Source: Halorhabdus tiamatea SARL4B (GTDB taxonomy: Archaea; Halobacteriota; Halobacteria; Halobacteriales; Haloarculaceae). From it: a stretch of DNA of 64,000 bases. The notes beneath the pieces are model-generated. The model was not told where the DNA came from. It worked only from the letters and a program-made list of their open reading frames with translations, and did no database searches. The DNA is taken from positions 434,001 through 498,000 of the forward strand of contig NC_021921.1 in NCBI RefSeq assembly GCF_000470655.1, in the 5' to 3' direction. Positions 63,511 to 64,000 of the stretch are shown here, one piece after another (the first letter of the stretch is position 1; each line of letters begins with the position of its first letter). The position numbers and the translations under genes are program-made.

Positions 63511-64000
63511 ATGGTGCCGATCGACCGGGACAACACGAAAGACGACGCTGACGAGAACAGTGAGTCCCCCGGTGACGCCGCCTGGAAAGCACACACGAGT
63601 GCGTTCGACCGTGTTCGCTCCGTTGCCCTCTCGATATCCGAACCGCGGCCTGCGGCCTGGATCGCTGAGGACGCACTCGTCGCCGAGAATACCGCCCGTC
63701 GACACCTGGAACGCCTCGCAGATCTCCATATCCTCAGTACGGACACGACTGGCGATGCAGTCACGTATTTTCCGGACCCGGTGTACGTCCGCACGCGTGA
63801 TCTGCGCGAGCTCGTCACCGAATACGATAGAGACGAGCTTGCGGGACTTGCTGGTGATCTCAAAGCAGACGTCGAATCCTGGCGGGACGAATACGACGTG
63901 GCTTCCCCGGATGAACTCCGTAGCACGGCGGCTACGGGCGGAACGAGTGCTGCGGAAGCACACGAACGCCGGCGTATCGCGAGTGACTGGGAACTTACGG
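63511..64000 (+). CDS. Winged-helix regulator, cut by the window edge
   Basis: Partial: 163 codons with no stop before the window ends. A polar N-terminus is followed by a helix-turn-helix (SEPRPAAWIAEDALVAENTARRHLERLADLHIL) and a wing (DAVTYFPDP), then a helical stretch (LRELVTEYDRDELAGLAGDLKADVESWRDEY) with a Ser-Pro-Glu-containing turn. This is the form of haloarchaeal ArsR-like regulators that I recall as DUF7342. The DNA is somewhat less GC-rich and its protein less acidic than neighbours, which may indicate an accessory region beyond the edge. Confidence 0.75.
   Translation, partial: MVPIDRDNTKDDADENSESPGDAAWKAHTSAFDRVRSVALSISEPRPAAWIAEDALVAENTARRHLERLADLHILSTDTTGDAVTYFPDPVYVRTRDLRELVTEYDRDELAGLAGDLKADVESWRDEYDVASPDELRSTAATGGTSAAEAHERRRIASDWELT

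Overview
The window is chromosomal DNA of a haloarchaeon (class Halobacteria). The evidence is GC-rich DNA, acidic proteins, AT-rich TATA elements about 25-30 bp before many start codons (leaderless transcripts), archaeal information-processing genes (TFE, aTrm56, ABCE1/Rli, XPB-type helicase, FAU-1, Sec61-beta, archaemetzincin), the c-di-AMP synthase DacZ, class I HMG-CoA reductase, a carotenoid/opsin locus and a Tat-exported cellulase. A dockerin-bearing GH5 cellulase recalls Halorhabdus-like polysaccharide degraders, but the genus is inference. The window is almost wholly protein-coding. I found no rRNA, tRNA, CRISPR array or intact insertion sequence.

Layout. 1-6.3 kb: TatA, a 1-Cys peroxiredoxin, an HD phosphohydrolase, a minus-strand tyrA-rsm22-surE run and a fumarylacetoacetate-hydrolase-type enzyme. 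6.3-6.9 kb: a hairpin-rich non-coding stretch with its own apparent minus-strand promoter, the best candidate here for an undescribed RNA. 6.9-15.8 kb: hmgA, icd, a DsbA-like lipoprotein, trm56, then the tfe operon behind a perfect 3 x 26-bp tandem repeat. 15.9-20.5 kb: dnaJ, an AlkA-type glycosylase, cysE, and a beta-oxidation pair. 20.6-26.6 kb: NikR, beta-carbonic anhydrase, an Lrp regulator and the DabB-DabA bicarbonate accumulator, with two striking inverted repeats before dabB. 26.7-30.6 kb: a hexapeptide transferase, the mscS-dacZ pair and the cellulase. 30.7-46.9 kb: cytochrome oxidase subunit III, a polytopic protein of unknown role, then housekeeping genes including abce1, lctP, amzA, npdG, secG and fau-1.

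47.2-53.8 kb is a light-energy locus: a Brp/Blh-like protein, CrtI desaturase, a Bat-type regulator carrying a canonical LOV photosensor domain, CrtY lycopene cyclase and convergent bacteriorhodopsin. Similar upstream motifs stand before the Brp/Blh-like, crtY and bop genes, suggesting co-regulation by Bat. The Brp/Blh-like protein lacks two of the histidines expected in the retinal-forming dioxygenase, so its enzymatic role is open. 53.9-64 kb: uvrA, an AbrB-PhoU regulator, an aldo/keto reductase, grpE-dnaK (separate from dnaJ), an XPB-like helicase, and a winged-helix gene cut by the window edge.
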